A stretch of 64,000 bases of DNA from Streptomyces mirabilis (lineage in GTDB: Bacteria; Actinomycetota; Actinomycetes; Streptomycetales; Streptomycetaceae). The notes beneath the pieces were generated by a model. The model had not been told where the DNA came from and did not search any database. It saw only the letters and a program-made list of their open reading frames with translations. Positions 1 to 9,239 of the stretch are shown here, piece after piece (position 1 is the first letter of the stretch; each line of letters begins with the position of its first letter). The DNA is taken from the NCBI RefSeq assembly GCF_018310535.1, contig NZ_CP074102.1, positions 6,138,001 to 6,202,000 on the forward strand. Reading direction: 5' to 3'. Both the position numbers and the translations under genes were made by a program.

Positions 1-1
1 G

Positions 2-637
2 TCAGGCGCCGGTGCCCGACTCCTGGGGTTCGGGACGGCGCATCAGGTACGCCGCGCCCGCCCCCGCGCCGAACAGCGCCAGGAACGACACCCCGGTCGC
101 GAACCAGCTCGCGCCCAGCCACTGGCCGCCGAAGTAGCCGAGGGCGACGCTGTAGGCGGCCCAGGCCAGGCCCGCCACGATCGACCACGGCAGGAACTCG
201 CGGACCCGGCGGTGGGCCGCGCCCGCGCCGAGTGAGACGACCGAGCGTCCGGCGGGCGCGAAGCGGGCGAGGACGACCAGCGCGCCCCGGGCGCCGCCGC
301 CGCGCGCGAGGACCGCGCCGAGACGTTCCTGCGCGCTGGACAGCCGGCGCGAGCGGGCTATGGCCCGGTCCAGGCGTTCGCCGCCGCGCCAGGCCAGCCG
401 GTAGGCCACCAGGTCGCCGAGGACCGAGGCGGTGGCCGCGGAGAGGGTGAGCGCCATGATGTTGGGCACCGCCTGCCCGACGGCGGCCCCCGCGGAGCCC
501 GCCGCCGCTGCCGTGGCCGCCGTGATGACGAGGACGCCGCTCGGCAGGACCGGCAGGAAGACGTCCAGCAGGACCGAGACGGCCACCGCCGCGTAGATCC
601 ATGGGCTGCCCGTCAGCGGCCCCACACTCTCCAACAC
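2..637 (-). CDS. DedA/VTT-family membrane protein
   Basis: Polytopic inner-membrane protein of the DedA (SNARE-associated/VTT) family, proposed to act in phospholipid flipping and membrane homeostasis; the exact substrate is unknown. The 211-residue product has a hydrophobic N-terminal half, the family signature R-F-x-P-x-x-R (seen as RFAPAGR) followed by a G-rich loop, and a C-terminal helix pair ending in a short charged tail. The GTG at 637 is preferred over longer in-frame starts because AGGGGAG sits a few bases upstream and the residues before it are low-complexity and basic. The gene reads leftward, divergent from the SodC-like gene; a 200-bp intergenic gap serves both promoters. Its stop codon lies at the window edge, so downstream neighbours are not visible. 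Confidence 0.85.
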   Translation of the reverse strand: MLESVGPLTGSPWIYAAVAVSVLLDVFLPVLPSGVLVITAATAAAAGSAGAAVGQAVPNIMALTLSAATASVLGDLVAYRLAWRGGERLDRAIARSRRLSSAQERLGAVLARGGGARGALVVLARFAPAGRSVVSLGAGAAHRRVREFLPWSIVAGLAWAAYSVALGYFGGQWLGASWFATGVSFLALFGAGAGAAYLMRRPEPQESGTGA

Positions 638-839
638 CGAAACTCCCCTGTACTCCCCCGTTGGCACGACCTCGCCGCTACGTCGCGGGGGAGCGGCAGG
701 CGGCCTGTGACAGCCATACAGCGTACGCGGCGGGTGTGACAGGAGGGTCACTGGGGGTTCATGTGCTCCTCACGGCGGGAGCGAGTAAGGGAGGGGCGAG
801 TCAGGGCGGGGGGACGAGTGTCGGAGGAGTGGGACAGCG

Positions 840-1376
840 ATGGTGGCAGGGATGATCGCCGGCGCCCTGGCGTCGGCCGTACTGACGGTGGGCGGCGGCG
901 CGGGAGCGGACGGCTACTGGATGACGACGGACGCGCGGTTCGCGCCGCCAGGCGCCTTCGTTGCGTCGGCGGCACTGACGTACGACATGCAGGTCGTTCC
1001 GGCGGCCGGCGGGATCGAGGTGAGCCAGCTGATGGACGAGCGGGGCGCCACGACCGTACGGCTGCGGGTGACCGGAGTGAAGGCGGGCCACGTGTTCGGG
1101 GCGCGGGTGCACCAGAAGCCCTGCACCGCCGATCCGGCCGCGGCGGGCGGGGTCTACCAGCACCGCGAGGACCCGGCTCACGCCGACCCGGACAAGGAGG
1201 TGTGGCTGGACTTCACCGCCGACGAGAACGGGAGGGGTGAGGCGAGGAGCCGGCACGACTGGGGCTTCAGGCCGGGCGGGGCCGGTTCGGTGGTGCTCTA
1301 CGACGGGCCGGGCGCGGGAGGTACGCGGGTGGCGTGCTTCACCGTGCCGTTCGGATGGGTCGCCGGGACGGCTTGA
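840..1376 (+). CDS. secreted Cu/Zn superoxide dismutase-like protein
   Basis: The 178-residue product starts with a hydrophobic segment (residues 2-24) that looks like a signal peptide or anchor, so it probably acts outside the membrane. The middle contains a SodC-like beta-barrel pattern: GARVHQKPC near residue 86, then AAGGVYQHRED, which corresponds to the metal-loop region of bacterial Cu/Zn superoxide dismutases, and a C-terminal ACFTVPFG strand. Several copper and zinc histidines of true SodC are not obvious, so catalytic activity is uncertain and a structural or CHRD-like role is possible. GGAGGAG lies about 12 bases before the ATG; an in-frame ATG at 852 is an alternative start. The stop codon lies inside a 28-bp tandem duplication. 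Confidence 0.7.
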   Translation: MVAGMIAGALASAVLTVGGGAGADGYWMTTDARFAPPGAFVASAALTYDMQVVPAAGGIEVSQLMDERGATTVRLRVTGVKAGHVFGARVHQKPCTADPAAAGGVYQHREDPAHADPDKEVWLDFTADENGRGEARSRHDWGFRPGGAGSVVLYDGPGAGGTRVACFTVPFGWVAGTA

Positions 1377-1437
1377 GCGAGGGCGGGTCGCCGGGACGGC
1401 TTGAGCGAGGGCGGTACGGGACGGCCTGAGAGAGCGC
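1357..1437. repeat. 28-bp tandem duplication spanning the stop codon of the SodC-like gene
   Basis: Two identical 28-bp units (1357-1384 and 1385-1412) are followed by diverged partial copies to about 1450. Unit 1 contains the TGA stop (1374-1376) and unit 2 repeats it 28 bp on, in another frame. Confidence 0.9.
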
Positions 1438-1499
1438 GGTACGGGACGGCGCCCACCTCCGGGTGCGGGAGGCGGGCGCCGGGCCGGGTGGTGGCAGGG

Positions 1500-1955
1500 T
1501 CAGGCCGCGACGGGCTCCGAGGCCCGCTCGTCCGCGCGGGACGCGGCTGTGCGCCCGGCGAGGAGCCGGTCGAGGCCGAGCGCGCCGGAGCCGGTGAAGA
1601 CCAGCAGCAGCATGGTCCAGCAGAACAGCACGGAGAGCTCGCCGCCGTTCTGGATCGGCCACAGGGCCGTCGACTGGTGCACGTCGAAGTACGCGTACGC
1701 CATCGAGCCCGACGCGATGAACGCCGCGCCGCGGGTGCCGAGGCCCAGCAGCACCAGGGCGCCGCCGACGAGCTGGATCACGGCCGCGTACCAGCCCGGC
1801 CAGGTGCCGGACGGGATGGAGCCGCCGTCGGTGCCGGCCGCGCCGCCGAGGACACCGAAGAGCGAGGCGGCGCCGTGCACGGCGAAGAGCAGGCCTATGA
1901 CGATGCGCAACAGGCCGATGGCGTACGGCTGAGCGCTGTTGAGGCGGTCGGTCAT
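1500..1955 (-). CDS. DoxX family membrane protein
   Basis: Small four-helix integral membrane protein of the DoxX family (151 residues). In mycobacteria DoxX partners a superoxide dismutase and a thiosulfate sulfurtransferase in membrane-associated thiol and oxidative-stress handling; other members are uncharacterised. The N-terminus shows the family hallmark RIVIGLLFAVHG in the first helix, followed by three further hydrophobic segments with short loops. The ATG at 1955 follows AAGGAG at a good distance. The gene stands alone on the minus strand; its promoter must lie within the ~85 bp up to the end of the upstream FAD gene, which also holds a perfect TTAGG/CCTAA dyad. A SodC-like gene is next to it but is convergent, so they are not an operon. 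Confidence 0.88.
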   Translation of the reverse strand: MTDRLNSAQPYAIGLLRIVIGLLFAVHGAASLFGVLGGAAGTDGGSIPSGTWPGWYAAVIQLVGGALVLLGLGTRGAAFIASGSMAYAYFDVHQSTALWPIQNGGELSVLFCWTMLLLVFTGSGALGLDRLLAGRTAASRADERASEPVAA

Positions 1956-2030
1956 GTGGGGGACTCCTTCGGTCTGGTCCGGTCCGTGGGGAACCGGATC
2001 CTGGGGGCGGAACCGAGTGAGTCATCAACG

Positions 2031-2044
2031 TTAGGGGAACCTAA
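2031..2044. promoter_or_regulatory. TTAGG-N4-CCTAA dyad upstream of doxX
   Basis: A perfect 5-4-5 inverted repeat lies 75 bp before the DoxX start and touches the last codons of the FAD gene. It matches 12 of 14 positions of the 3' part of the actinobacterial DtxR/IdeR iron box. Iron control is an inference, since the 5' third of the box is poorly conserved. Confidence 0.4.
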
Positions 2045-3999
2045 TCAATGCTTGCAAGTTCAACATTTAGCCATGGTCCGGATTCCGTTTGGGCTTCCGT
2101 TTCTGCTGTCGCCGCACGTAGCGAGGCCCGCGCCACCGCGTCGGCGTCCGAAAGCGTGACCGAATCCACACCCGGCCGGGCTCCGGCCGCGGTCACCCAG
2201 TGCACGCCCTCCGTGGGCACCCCGAAGGCGAACCGCCGTGCGTGCGGCCGACCTTGACGGTCAATCAGACGGTAGGGGCGCGGTGTTACGTCCAGCCCTC
2301 CGGTTTCGTAACCGTCGCTCGTGTGCGGGCGGCACCCGCCCGTCCTCAGCAACCGGGTGAGCAGTTCGTCGCCCGTCCGCCTGAGGTCCGGTTCCGGCAG
2401 CCGCGCCTCTATCAGCGTTGTCGCGCGGACGGTCGAACCCGGCACGTCGGGGGAGTGCGCGACCCAGCCCCCGTCCTCGGCCCGCACTTCCAGCCGGGGG
2501 CCCAGGACGTCCAGGACACCCGCCTCGATCAGCGCGGCCATCTCCTCGACGCGGCGGCGGGGCGGTCCGATGGAGAGGAAGGCGTTGAGCGGCGTGTACC
2601 AGCGGTCCAGGTGCTCGCGCCGCGAGCCACCCGGCAGGCCCCCGTGGTCCACGATCCGCCGCACCTCGTTGCGCAGGTCGCGCAGCACGTCCAGGGCGGC
2701 CTTCAGGGGACCGTCGACGTTCCCGAGCGCGGCCTGCTCGGCGTCCTCGCGCAGATGCGCCAGCAGCCAGGAGCGCCAGGCGCCGGGCGTGGCGAAGTCG
2801 TGACCGGCGTACGGGCGCGAAACGCGGTCCCAGCACCAGCGATCGCCCTGCGGGATGCCGAACTCGTCGAGGACTCGGGCCTCTTGAGGGCTCCGGTGCG
2901 GGGTGGCGAGGAAACGGTCCCTGAACTCCAGCAGCCTCGTGCGCTCCCACCGACCGGCGCACACGCCCTCGTAGTAGACGGTCTCCACCTCCTTCGCGAT
3001 CAGTGGCCATATCTCGCCCAGGAAGTCCGGCGCCTCACCGGAGTCGGCGCGCTTGCGGAAGCCGGCGATGACCTCGTCGGTGAGGACGAGGGGGAGATGG
3101 CGGCCGTAGGGGCCCTTCGCGTTGTCGCCGCGGGCCTGGTACGGGATACCGCGGCGCGAGCCCGCGTACAGGCGGGGCTCGTGGCCGGAGGGGAGGTAGC
3201 GCAGGCCCTCGGCGGTGCGGGTGAAGCGGCCGCCGCGGCCCGTCGTGAGCAGGGCCATGTGGTCGAAGAAGTTGAGACCGAGGCCGCGCAGCAGGACCGG
3301 TTCGCCGGGAGAAGGGGCGGACAGGTCGACGTCCGCCGGGTTGGCGGGCGGGATGTGGCGCAGGCCGTGCCGTTCGGCGTACGCCGTGAGGTCGCGTTGG
3401 GAGCGGTCCGGGGCCGTCGGCAGATGGCCCTGGGCGAGGACGACCGCGGACAGCTCCGGCAGCGCGCGCCCGTTGTCGAGGGTGAGGGTCTGGCGGCCGT
3501 CGGGGTCGTCGTCGAGCCGTACCGCGCGCGCCGCGTGCACCTCGACGCGCACTCCTGGCGGCGCCCCGCGCACCACCTCGGCGAACACCCACTCCAGATA
3601 GCGGCCGTAGTGCGCGCGGGTCGGGTAGTCGTCCGGGCCCAGTTCGCCGCCCGCCCAGGTGTGCAGGCTCGGCCCGGGGCGGACCGGGCCCGAGCAGTCC
3701 ACGCTGTCGTCGGTGAAGAGGGTCACCTGCGAGGCCACGGTGTTCATCAGCAGATGCGGCGACTGCGCGGTGCGCCAGACGCGGCCGGGGCCGGGCGGCG
3801 ACGGGTCGACCACGTGGACCGTCAGTCGTGCTCCGGGCGGGAGCAGCTCCGGCGCGGAGGCGCACAGGCGTTCAAGGACGCTGGTGCCCCGCGGTCCCGC
3901 GCCGACGACGGCGAGGGACACATCGACGGCAGGGGTGGTCCCCGAGGACGCGGCGCTCACTGCAGACAAAGGTGTGACTCCCGGGCATGGGGGGCGCAT
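2041..3999 (-). CDS. FAD/NAD(P)-binding protein (NAD_binding_9 family)
   Basis: Large flavoprotein of the NAD_binding_9 type (652 residues), resembling stand-alone FAD-dependent oxidoreductases of unknown substrate found in actinomycetes and some secondary-metabolite clusters. A dinucleotide-binding glycine motif (VVGAGPRG, residues ~31-38) opens the Rossmann fold. A second glycine-containing segment (LRGLGLNFFDHM, about residue 240) and the late VTAAGARPG motif are typical of the family. No transmembrane segment or signal is visible, so it is cytoplasmic. The first ATG is used, though no strong ribosome site precedes it and the first ~27 residues are low-complexity, so translation may begin further in. 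It is transcribed alone on the minus strand, with the 21-bp repeat array in the gap upstream of it. Confidence 0.75.
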   Translation of the reverse strand: MRPPCPGVTPLSAVSAASSGTTPAVDVSLAVVGAGPRGTSVLERLCASAPELLPPGARLTVHVVDPSPPGPGRVWRTAQSPHLLMNTVASQVTLFTDDSVDCSGPVRPGPSLHTWAGGELGPDDYPTRAHYGRYLEWVFAEVVRGAPPGVRVEVHAARAVRLDDDPDGRQTLTLDNGRALPELSAVVLAQGHLPTAPDRSQRDLTAYAERHGLRHIPPANPADVDLSAPSPGEPVLLRGLGLNFFDHMALLTTGRGGRFTRTAEGLRYLPSGHEPRLYAGSRRGIPYQARGDNAKGPYGRHLPLVLTDEVIAGFRKRADSGEAPDFLGEIWPLIAKEVETVYYEGVCAGRWERTRLLEFRDRFLATPHRSPQEARVLDEFGIPQGDRWCWDRVSRPYAGHDFATPGAWRSWLLAHLREDAEQAALGNVDGPLKAALDVLRDLRNEVRRIVDHGGLPGGSRREHLDRWYTPLNAFLSIGPPRRRVEEMAALIEAGVLDVLGPRLEVRAEDGGWVAHSPDVPGSTVRATTLIEARLPEPDLRRTGDELLTRLLRTGGCRPHTSDGYETGGLDVTPRPYRLIDRQGRPHARRFAFGVPTEGVHWVTAAGARPGVDSVTLSDADAVARASLRAATAETEAQTESGPWLNVELASID

Positions 4000-4224
4000 G
4001 ACGGCGAACCGCCTGCTGGGAGTTCCACGGGAAGGTCCCCTGGAAGCGGACGGTCCGCCTCATCATGCCGTCGGCGAGAACCCGAACCGAGCCCCGGGCG
4101 GGAGGATCGCCGTCCGCTGTGGGATGCGTCACGGGTATCTCACGGGGTCCTCACGCACCCCTCGCACCGCTGTCACGCTTGCTTCACAGGCGCGTTGTGG
4201 ACGACCGAGGGAGACTGCGGACAC

Positions 4225-4308
4225 TCATGAACCGACCGCGGGCGCTCGTGAGCCGAAAGCGCACGCTCACGAACCGACCGCTGACGAGCACGAGTCGATC
4301 TCGGACGC

Positions 4309-4335
<27 letters not shown>
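4225..4335. repeat. six-unit array of TC[AG][CT]GA dyads at exact 21-bp spacing
   Basis: Cores TCATGA, TCGTGA, TCACGA, GCACGA, TCACGA and TCGTGA start at 4225, 4246, 4267, 4288, 4309 and 4330, i.e. exactly 21 bp apart, with the flank ACCGA(C/T)C(T/G)CGG partly conserved; a degenerate CCATGA follows at 4350. The array overlaps the last codons of the PhoD-like gene, whose TGA stop is one of the cores. The rest of the 4000-4308 gap holds only the presumed promoter of the FAD gene. Confidence 0.9.
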
Positions 4336-6006
<1,671 letters not shown>

Positions 6007-6101
6007 CCCTCTCCGTCGCCCCGTACGGTACGGAACGACGGAGATGAGCGGGGAGGTTCCGGGAACTGCGCCGGTTTCCGTGGGGGGAGGGGACCGGTGG
6101 G

Positions 6102-6142
6102 GATCCGTGGGGGGATCGGTGGGGGGATCGGTGCGGGGATCA
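6102..6142. repeat. 12-bp tandem repeat spanning the HNH gene stop codon
   Basis: GATC-centred units of 12 bp (GATC at 6102, 6114, 6126, 6138) occur in GGTGGGGGGATC context. The TGA stop of the HNH gene (6140-6142) lies in the terminal unit, where CGATCC has become TGATCC when read on the minus strand. Confidence 0.8.
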
Positions 6143-6784
6143 GCAGCCGCTGAGGACCGAGCTGAGCTTGCTCTTCTCCGCCGAGTCGACCTTGAGGTTG
6201 TAGTAGTACTTCACCTGGACCCAGGCGCGGACGTAGGTGCAGGCGTAGGAGCTGAGCGGGGGCATCCACTCGGCCGGGTCCTGGTCGCTCTTCTGCTGGT
6301 TCACGTTGTCCGTGACGGCGATGAGCTGCGGCCGGGTCACGTCGTTGGCGAAGGCCTGGCGCTGGGCGGTGGTCCAGGCGCTGGCGCCGGAGTCCCAGGC
6401 CTCGGCGAGCGGGACGAGGTGGTCGATGTCCAGGTCGGAGGCGGCGGTCCAGGTGGCGCCGTCGTAGACCGAGTACCAGGTGCCGCTGGTGGCGGTGCAG
6501 GCGGAGTTGGTGACGACGTTCGAACCGTCGCGCTTGAGGACGTACTCACGGGTGTTGCAGGTGCCGCTGATGGTGATCCAGGTGGGGAAGAGATCACGGT
6601 TGTAGCCGGTGCGGTTCTCCGTCGCCACGGTGAGCGAGGCGAGGTAGGTGCGCGCGGTGGCGGCGCTGACCGGGGTGGGGAGCGCGGCGGAGGCGGTCGG
6701 GCCGTTGAAAATCCCGACCATGGCTATCAGGCCGGTGAAGGCTGCGAGTATGCTCAGCCGTCGACGCGCGTAGACCTTTGGCAT
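6140..6784 (-). CDS. secreted HNH-family nuclease (DUF1524-like)
   Basis: Exported protein of the DUF1524/HNH endonuclease-like family, presumably degrading extracellular DNA. The 214-residue product has a classical signal peptide: MPKVYARRR, a hydrophobic core, and ASA-A cleavage near residue 33. Its catalytic segment DIDHLVPLAEAW (119-130) is the family hallmark, and VTDNVNQQKSDQDP (157-170) supplies the second conserved block. Four cysteines probably form disulfides outside the cell. The internal ATG at 6784 is chosen because AAGGGAG precedes it by five bases and the signal peptide begins there; a longer frame to 6889 lacks both. It is monocistronic. The 230 bp upstream is shared with the divergent Mn riboswitch transcript. 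Confidence 0.85.
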   Translation of the reverse strand: MPKVYARRRLSILAAFTGLIAMVGIFNGPTASAALPTPVSAATARTYLASLTVATENRTGYNRDLFPTWITISGTCNTREYVLKRDGSNVVTNSACTATSGTWYSVYDGATWTAASDLDIDHLVPLAEAWDSGASAWTTAQRQAFANDVTRPQLIAVTDNVNQQKSDQDPAEWMPPLSSYACTYVRAWVQVKYYYNLKVDSAEKSKLSSVLSGC

Positions 6785-7002
6785 GCGAACTCCCTTGAGG
6801 TGGGGGGACGTTGGGGCGAGCGGGCCCATGCTCGCGGTGGCGCATTTCCGGAAGGTGTGAAGCAGGTAAGAAGCTAGTGACGTGCGCATGACATGCCAAG
6901 GGGTTCGGGGTAATCGGTTTCTGTGGATCGGGAAGCGGGCTCCGAGGCGTTGTGTGAGGGGCCCGGGACCTATGGCCCTGTCCGGCCCGTTTCGTCATCC
7001 CG

Positions 7003-7008
7003 TAGGAT
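7003..7008 (+). promoter_or_regulatory. possible -10 element of the Mn riboswitch transcript
   Basis: TAGGAT lies 6-12 bp before the first conserved riboswitch bases. No strong -35 accompanies it, so this is a weak call. Confidence 0.35.
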
Positions 7009-7013
7009 GGATG

Positions 7014-7125
7014 GCGCAGAAGGGGAGTAGCTCTTCGCCGGACCGTCGACATACTGCTCAGCTCGTCTGAGCCGGCGCCCGGAGGCAGACCGTCACGGTC
7101 GGCCAGCGAGACCTTCGGCAGAGCA
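7014..7125 (+). ncRNA. yybP-ykoY manganese riboswitch
   Basis: The 5' leader of the TMEM165-type transporter contains both conserved halves of the yybP-ykoY Mn2+ riboswitch. AAGGGGAGTAGCTCTTCGC (7019-7037) forms the first metal-binding loop. GGCCAGCGAGACCTTCGGC (7101-7119) forms the second. A variable hairpin (GCTCAGCTCGTCTGAGC) lies between them. The remaining ~115 bases to the start codon would hold the expression platform. The RNA is known to turn on Mn exporters when Mn2+ is high, which suits the gene behind it. Confidence 0.88.
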
Positions 7126-7239
7126 GTGCACTGTCCGCGCGTACGTCCTCGTGCGGGCGCCGATGTGTGCTGCCGTGCCGAGGTGTCGCGCAGCAGTCAC
7201 AACACTCTCGGTGGGGCAGCCCCGACCGATTGAGGGATT

Positions 7240-7821
7240 TTGATCAGCATCACCGTGATGGCGCTCGTCTTCGGCGTCGTCTTCCTCGCCGAGTTGCCGG
7301 ACAAGACCGCGCTCGCCGGGCTCGTCCTCGGCACCCGCTATCGCGCCTCGTACGTCTTCGCGGGCGTCGCCGCCGCCTTTGCCGTGCACGTCGCGCTCGC
7401 CGTCGCCGCGGGCAGCGTGCTGACCCTGCTGCCGCAGCAGATCGTGCACGCGATCACGGGTGTGCTGTTTCTCGCCGGTGCCGCCGTGCTGCTCCTGAAG
7501 AAGGGCGAGGACGAGGAGGAGATCCGCGATCCCGCGAACCAGAGCTTCTGGAAGGTCTCGGGGGCGGGCTTCATGCTCATCCTGGTCGCCGAGTTCGGTG
7601 ACCTCACGCAGATCATGACGGCGAACCTCGCGGCCCGGTACGACGACCCGCTCTCGGTCGGCCTCGGTGCGGTGCTCGCGCTCTGGGCGGTGGCCGGACT
7701 CGGCATCGTCGGCGGCAAGGCCCTGATGAAGCGGGTTCCGCTGGAGCTCATCACCAAGGTCGCGGCCATGCTGATGCTGGCGCTGGGGGTCTGGAGTCTG
7801 TACGAGGCGGTGGCGGCCTGA
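7240..7821 (+). CDS. TMEM165/GDT1 (UPF0016) family Mn2+/Ca2+ transporter
   Basis: Membrane cation transporter of the GDT1/TMEM165 family; bacterial members (MneA/Mnx type) export manganese. The 193-residue protein carries the two inverted family motifs, ELPDKT (18-23) and EFGDLTQ (118-124), that form the cation site, each at the start of a three-helix bundle joined by an acidic loop (KKGEDEEE). The annotated start reads as TTG/ATC-region codons; an in-frame ATG within a few residues (ITVMALVFG) is an alternative. An upstream Mn riboswitch gives independent support for the substrate. It is followed by 12-bp GTCGGGGTGCCG repeats (7840-7863) rather than by a cotranscribed gene. Confidence 0.88.
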   Translation: MISITVMALVFGVVFLAELPDKTALAGLVLGTRYRASYVFAGVAAAFAVHVALAVAAGSVLTLLPQQIVHAITGVLFLAGAAVLLLKKGEDEEEIRDPANQSFWKVSGAGFMLILVAEFGDLTQIMTANLAARYDDPLSVGLGAVLALWAVAGLGIVGGKALMKRVPLELITKVAAMLMLALGVWSLYEAVAA

Positions 7822-7839
7822 GCCGTCGGCGTCCCGCTC

Positions 7840-7863
7840 GTCGGGGTGCCGGTCGGGGTGCCG
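7840..7863. repeat. 12-bp tandem repeat after the GDT1 gene
   Basis: GTCGGGGTGCCG occurs twice in tandem, with a diverged copy just before it (GTCGGCGTCCCG), starting about 20 bp after the stop codon. Confidence 0.75.
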
Positions 7864-8052
7864 GTGAAAGGCCCGAGGCTCGTCCTGGTCGGAGGCGGTG
7901 GCGCCGGCCCCCCTCGTTTTGTATCGTAGAGAAACAAAGTGGCTCCCGTCCGCACTCCCTGACCGGCGGGCGGGGCCGCCTTGTCCCCGGGGGACCCGGT
8001 GCTGATCCAACGGACGCCCCCGGCCCCTTCCCCCGCGCCCTGGAGCCTGCCG

Positions 8053-8712
8053 ATGACGGCCACCACCGTTCTGACCGCCCGCGCCCTCCTGCTCGACATG
8101 GACGGCACCCTCGTCAATTCGGACGCCGTGGTCGAGCGCTGCTGGCGCCGCTGGGCCGAGCGGCACGGGCTGGACGGGGACGAGGTCATGAAGGTCGTCC
8201 ACGGGCGGCAGGGGTACGCGTCGATGGCGGTGCTGCTGCCGAACCGGCCGATGGAGCAGAACTACGCCGACAACGCGCGCATGCTCGCCGAGGAGACCGC
8301 CGACATGGACGGGGTCGTCGCGATTCCGGGTGCCGCGGAGTTCCTTGCCTCGCTGGGCGCGGTGCCGCATGCCCTTGTCACCTCCGCGGATGTGGGGCTG
8401 TCCACGGCGCGGATGGCTGCCGCCGGGCTCGGGATGCCCGATGTGCGGGTCACCGCGGAGTCCGTCGGTGCGAGCAAGCCTGATCCCGAGGGTTTTCTGA
8501 AGGGCGCCGCCGAGTTGGGTGTGGCGCCGGAGGACTGTGTCGTCTTCGAGGACTCGGGGGCCGGGATTTCCGCTGGGCGGGGTGCGGGGATGCGGGTGGT
8601 CGGGGTGGGGCCCCGGGCCGGCTTCCATCGTCCGGATGTCGGCGTGCGTGATCTGACGCAGGTGCGGGTGGAGGTTGTCGGGGACGGGACGGTACGCCTG
8701 CACGTCGGCTGA
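8053..8712 (+). CDS. HAD-family hydrolase (sugar-phosphatase type)
   Basis: Cytoplasmic HAD-superfamily phosphatase of 219 residues, similar in organisation to YfbT/YniC-type sugar-phosphate phosphatases. The nucleophile motif DMDGTL (15-20) is followed by an alpha-helical C1 cap, the motif II threonine (LVTSADVG), the motif III lysine (GASKPDPEG) and the motif IV acidic pair (VVFEDSGAG). All catalytic residues are present, so it should be active; the substrate cannot be read from sequence. The ATG at 8053 follows GGAG with normal spacing; 24 extra residues in the longer frame are proline-rich and unlike the family. It is flanked downstream by a block of intergenic repeats, so it is probably monocistronic. 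Confidence 0.87.
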   Translation: MTATTVLTARALLLDMDGTLVNSDAVVERCWRRWAERHGLDGDEVMKVVHGRQGYASMAVLLPNRPMEQNYADNARMLAEETADMDGVVAIPGAAEFLASLGAVPHALVTSADVGLSTARMAAAGLGMPDVRVTAESVGASKPDPEGFLKGAAELGVAPEDCVVFEDSGAGISAGRGAGMRVVGVGPRAGFHRPDVGVRDLTQVRVEVVGDGTVRLHVG

Positions 8713-9172
8713 TGCCCGGTTTCCTCGCCCCTGCCGCCCCTACCCTCCCCCAAGCTCTCGGCTTCGCTCGAGCAGGGAGGACCCCCATCATCCCTGGGGG
8801 CTCCGCCCCAAGACCCCCGGGGTGTGTCCGTCGGCTGCGGGCGAGTGGGGGCCGATCGCGCAGTTCCCCGCGCCCCCGGGCCACGGGGCTACGCCCAGGC
8901 CCTCCCATCGGCCTGAACGGCCGCGTCCTCAAACGCCGGACGGGCTGAACATACGAACCGGCGCCGACAAGAGCGCCCCGTCAGGGGCGCGGGCAACTGC
9001 GCGCCAAGCCCCCACTGCCCCGCAGTCATGCCAATCGCGCGGGTGGGGGACGCGGGGCGAAGCCCCGCTCAGCCCCCACCGGCCGACAGCCGAACGGATC
9101 GGGTGGGCGGGGGATGCGGGGCGCAGCCCCGTCTTAGGGGCGCGGGGAACTGCGCGATCGGCCCCCGCCGGG
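8713..9172. repeat. cluster of dispersed Streptomyces intergenic repeats
   Basis: This ~460-bp gene-free stretch is built from short imperfect palindromic families common between Streptomyces genes. A core resembling GGGGCGCGGGGAACTGCGCG occurs three times (inverted near 8850-8876, forward near 8987 and 9136), and TCCTCAAACGCCGGACGGGCTGA is at about 8926-8948. GGGGGACGCGGGGCGAAGCCCCG-like hairpins recur near 9045 and 9110. Reading frames here have repeat-derived composition and are not believed to be genes. Confidence 0.75.
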
Positions 9173-9236
9173 CCGCGGGCGAGGAACTCACCGAACCCGC
9201 CGGACCGCGGGCGAGGAACTCACCGAACCCGCCGGA
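9173..9236. repeat. perfect 32-bp tandem duplication
   Basis: Units 9173-9204 and 9205-9236 are identical. The duplication ends four bases beyond the stop codon of the minus-strand peptidoglycan-binding gene. Confidence 0.95.
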
Positions 9237-9239
9237 CCG

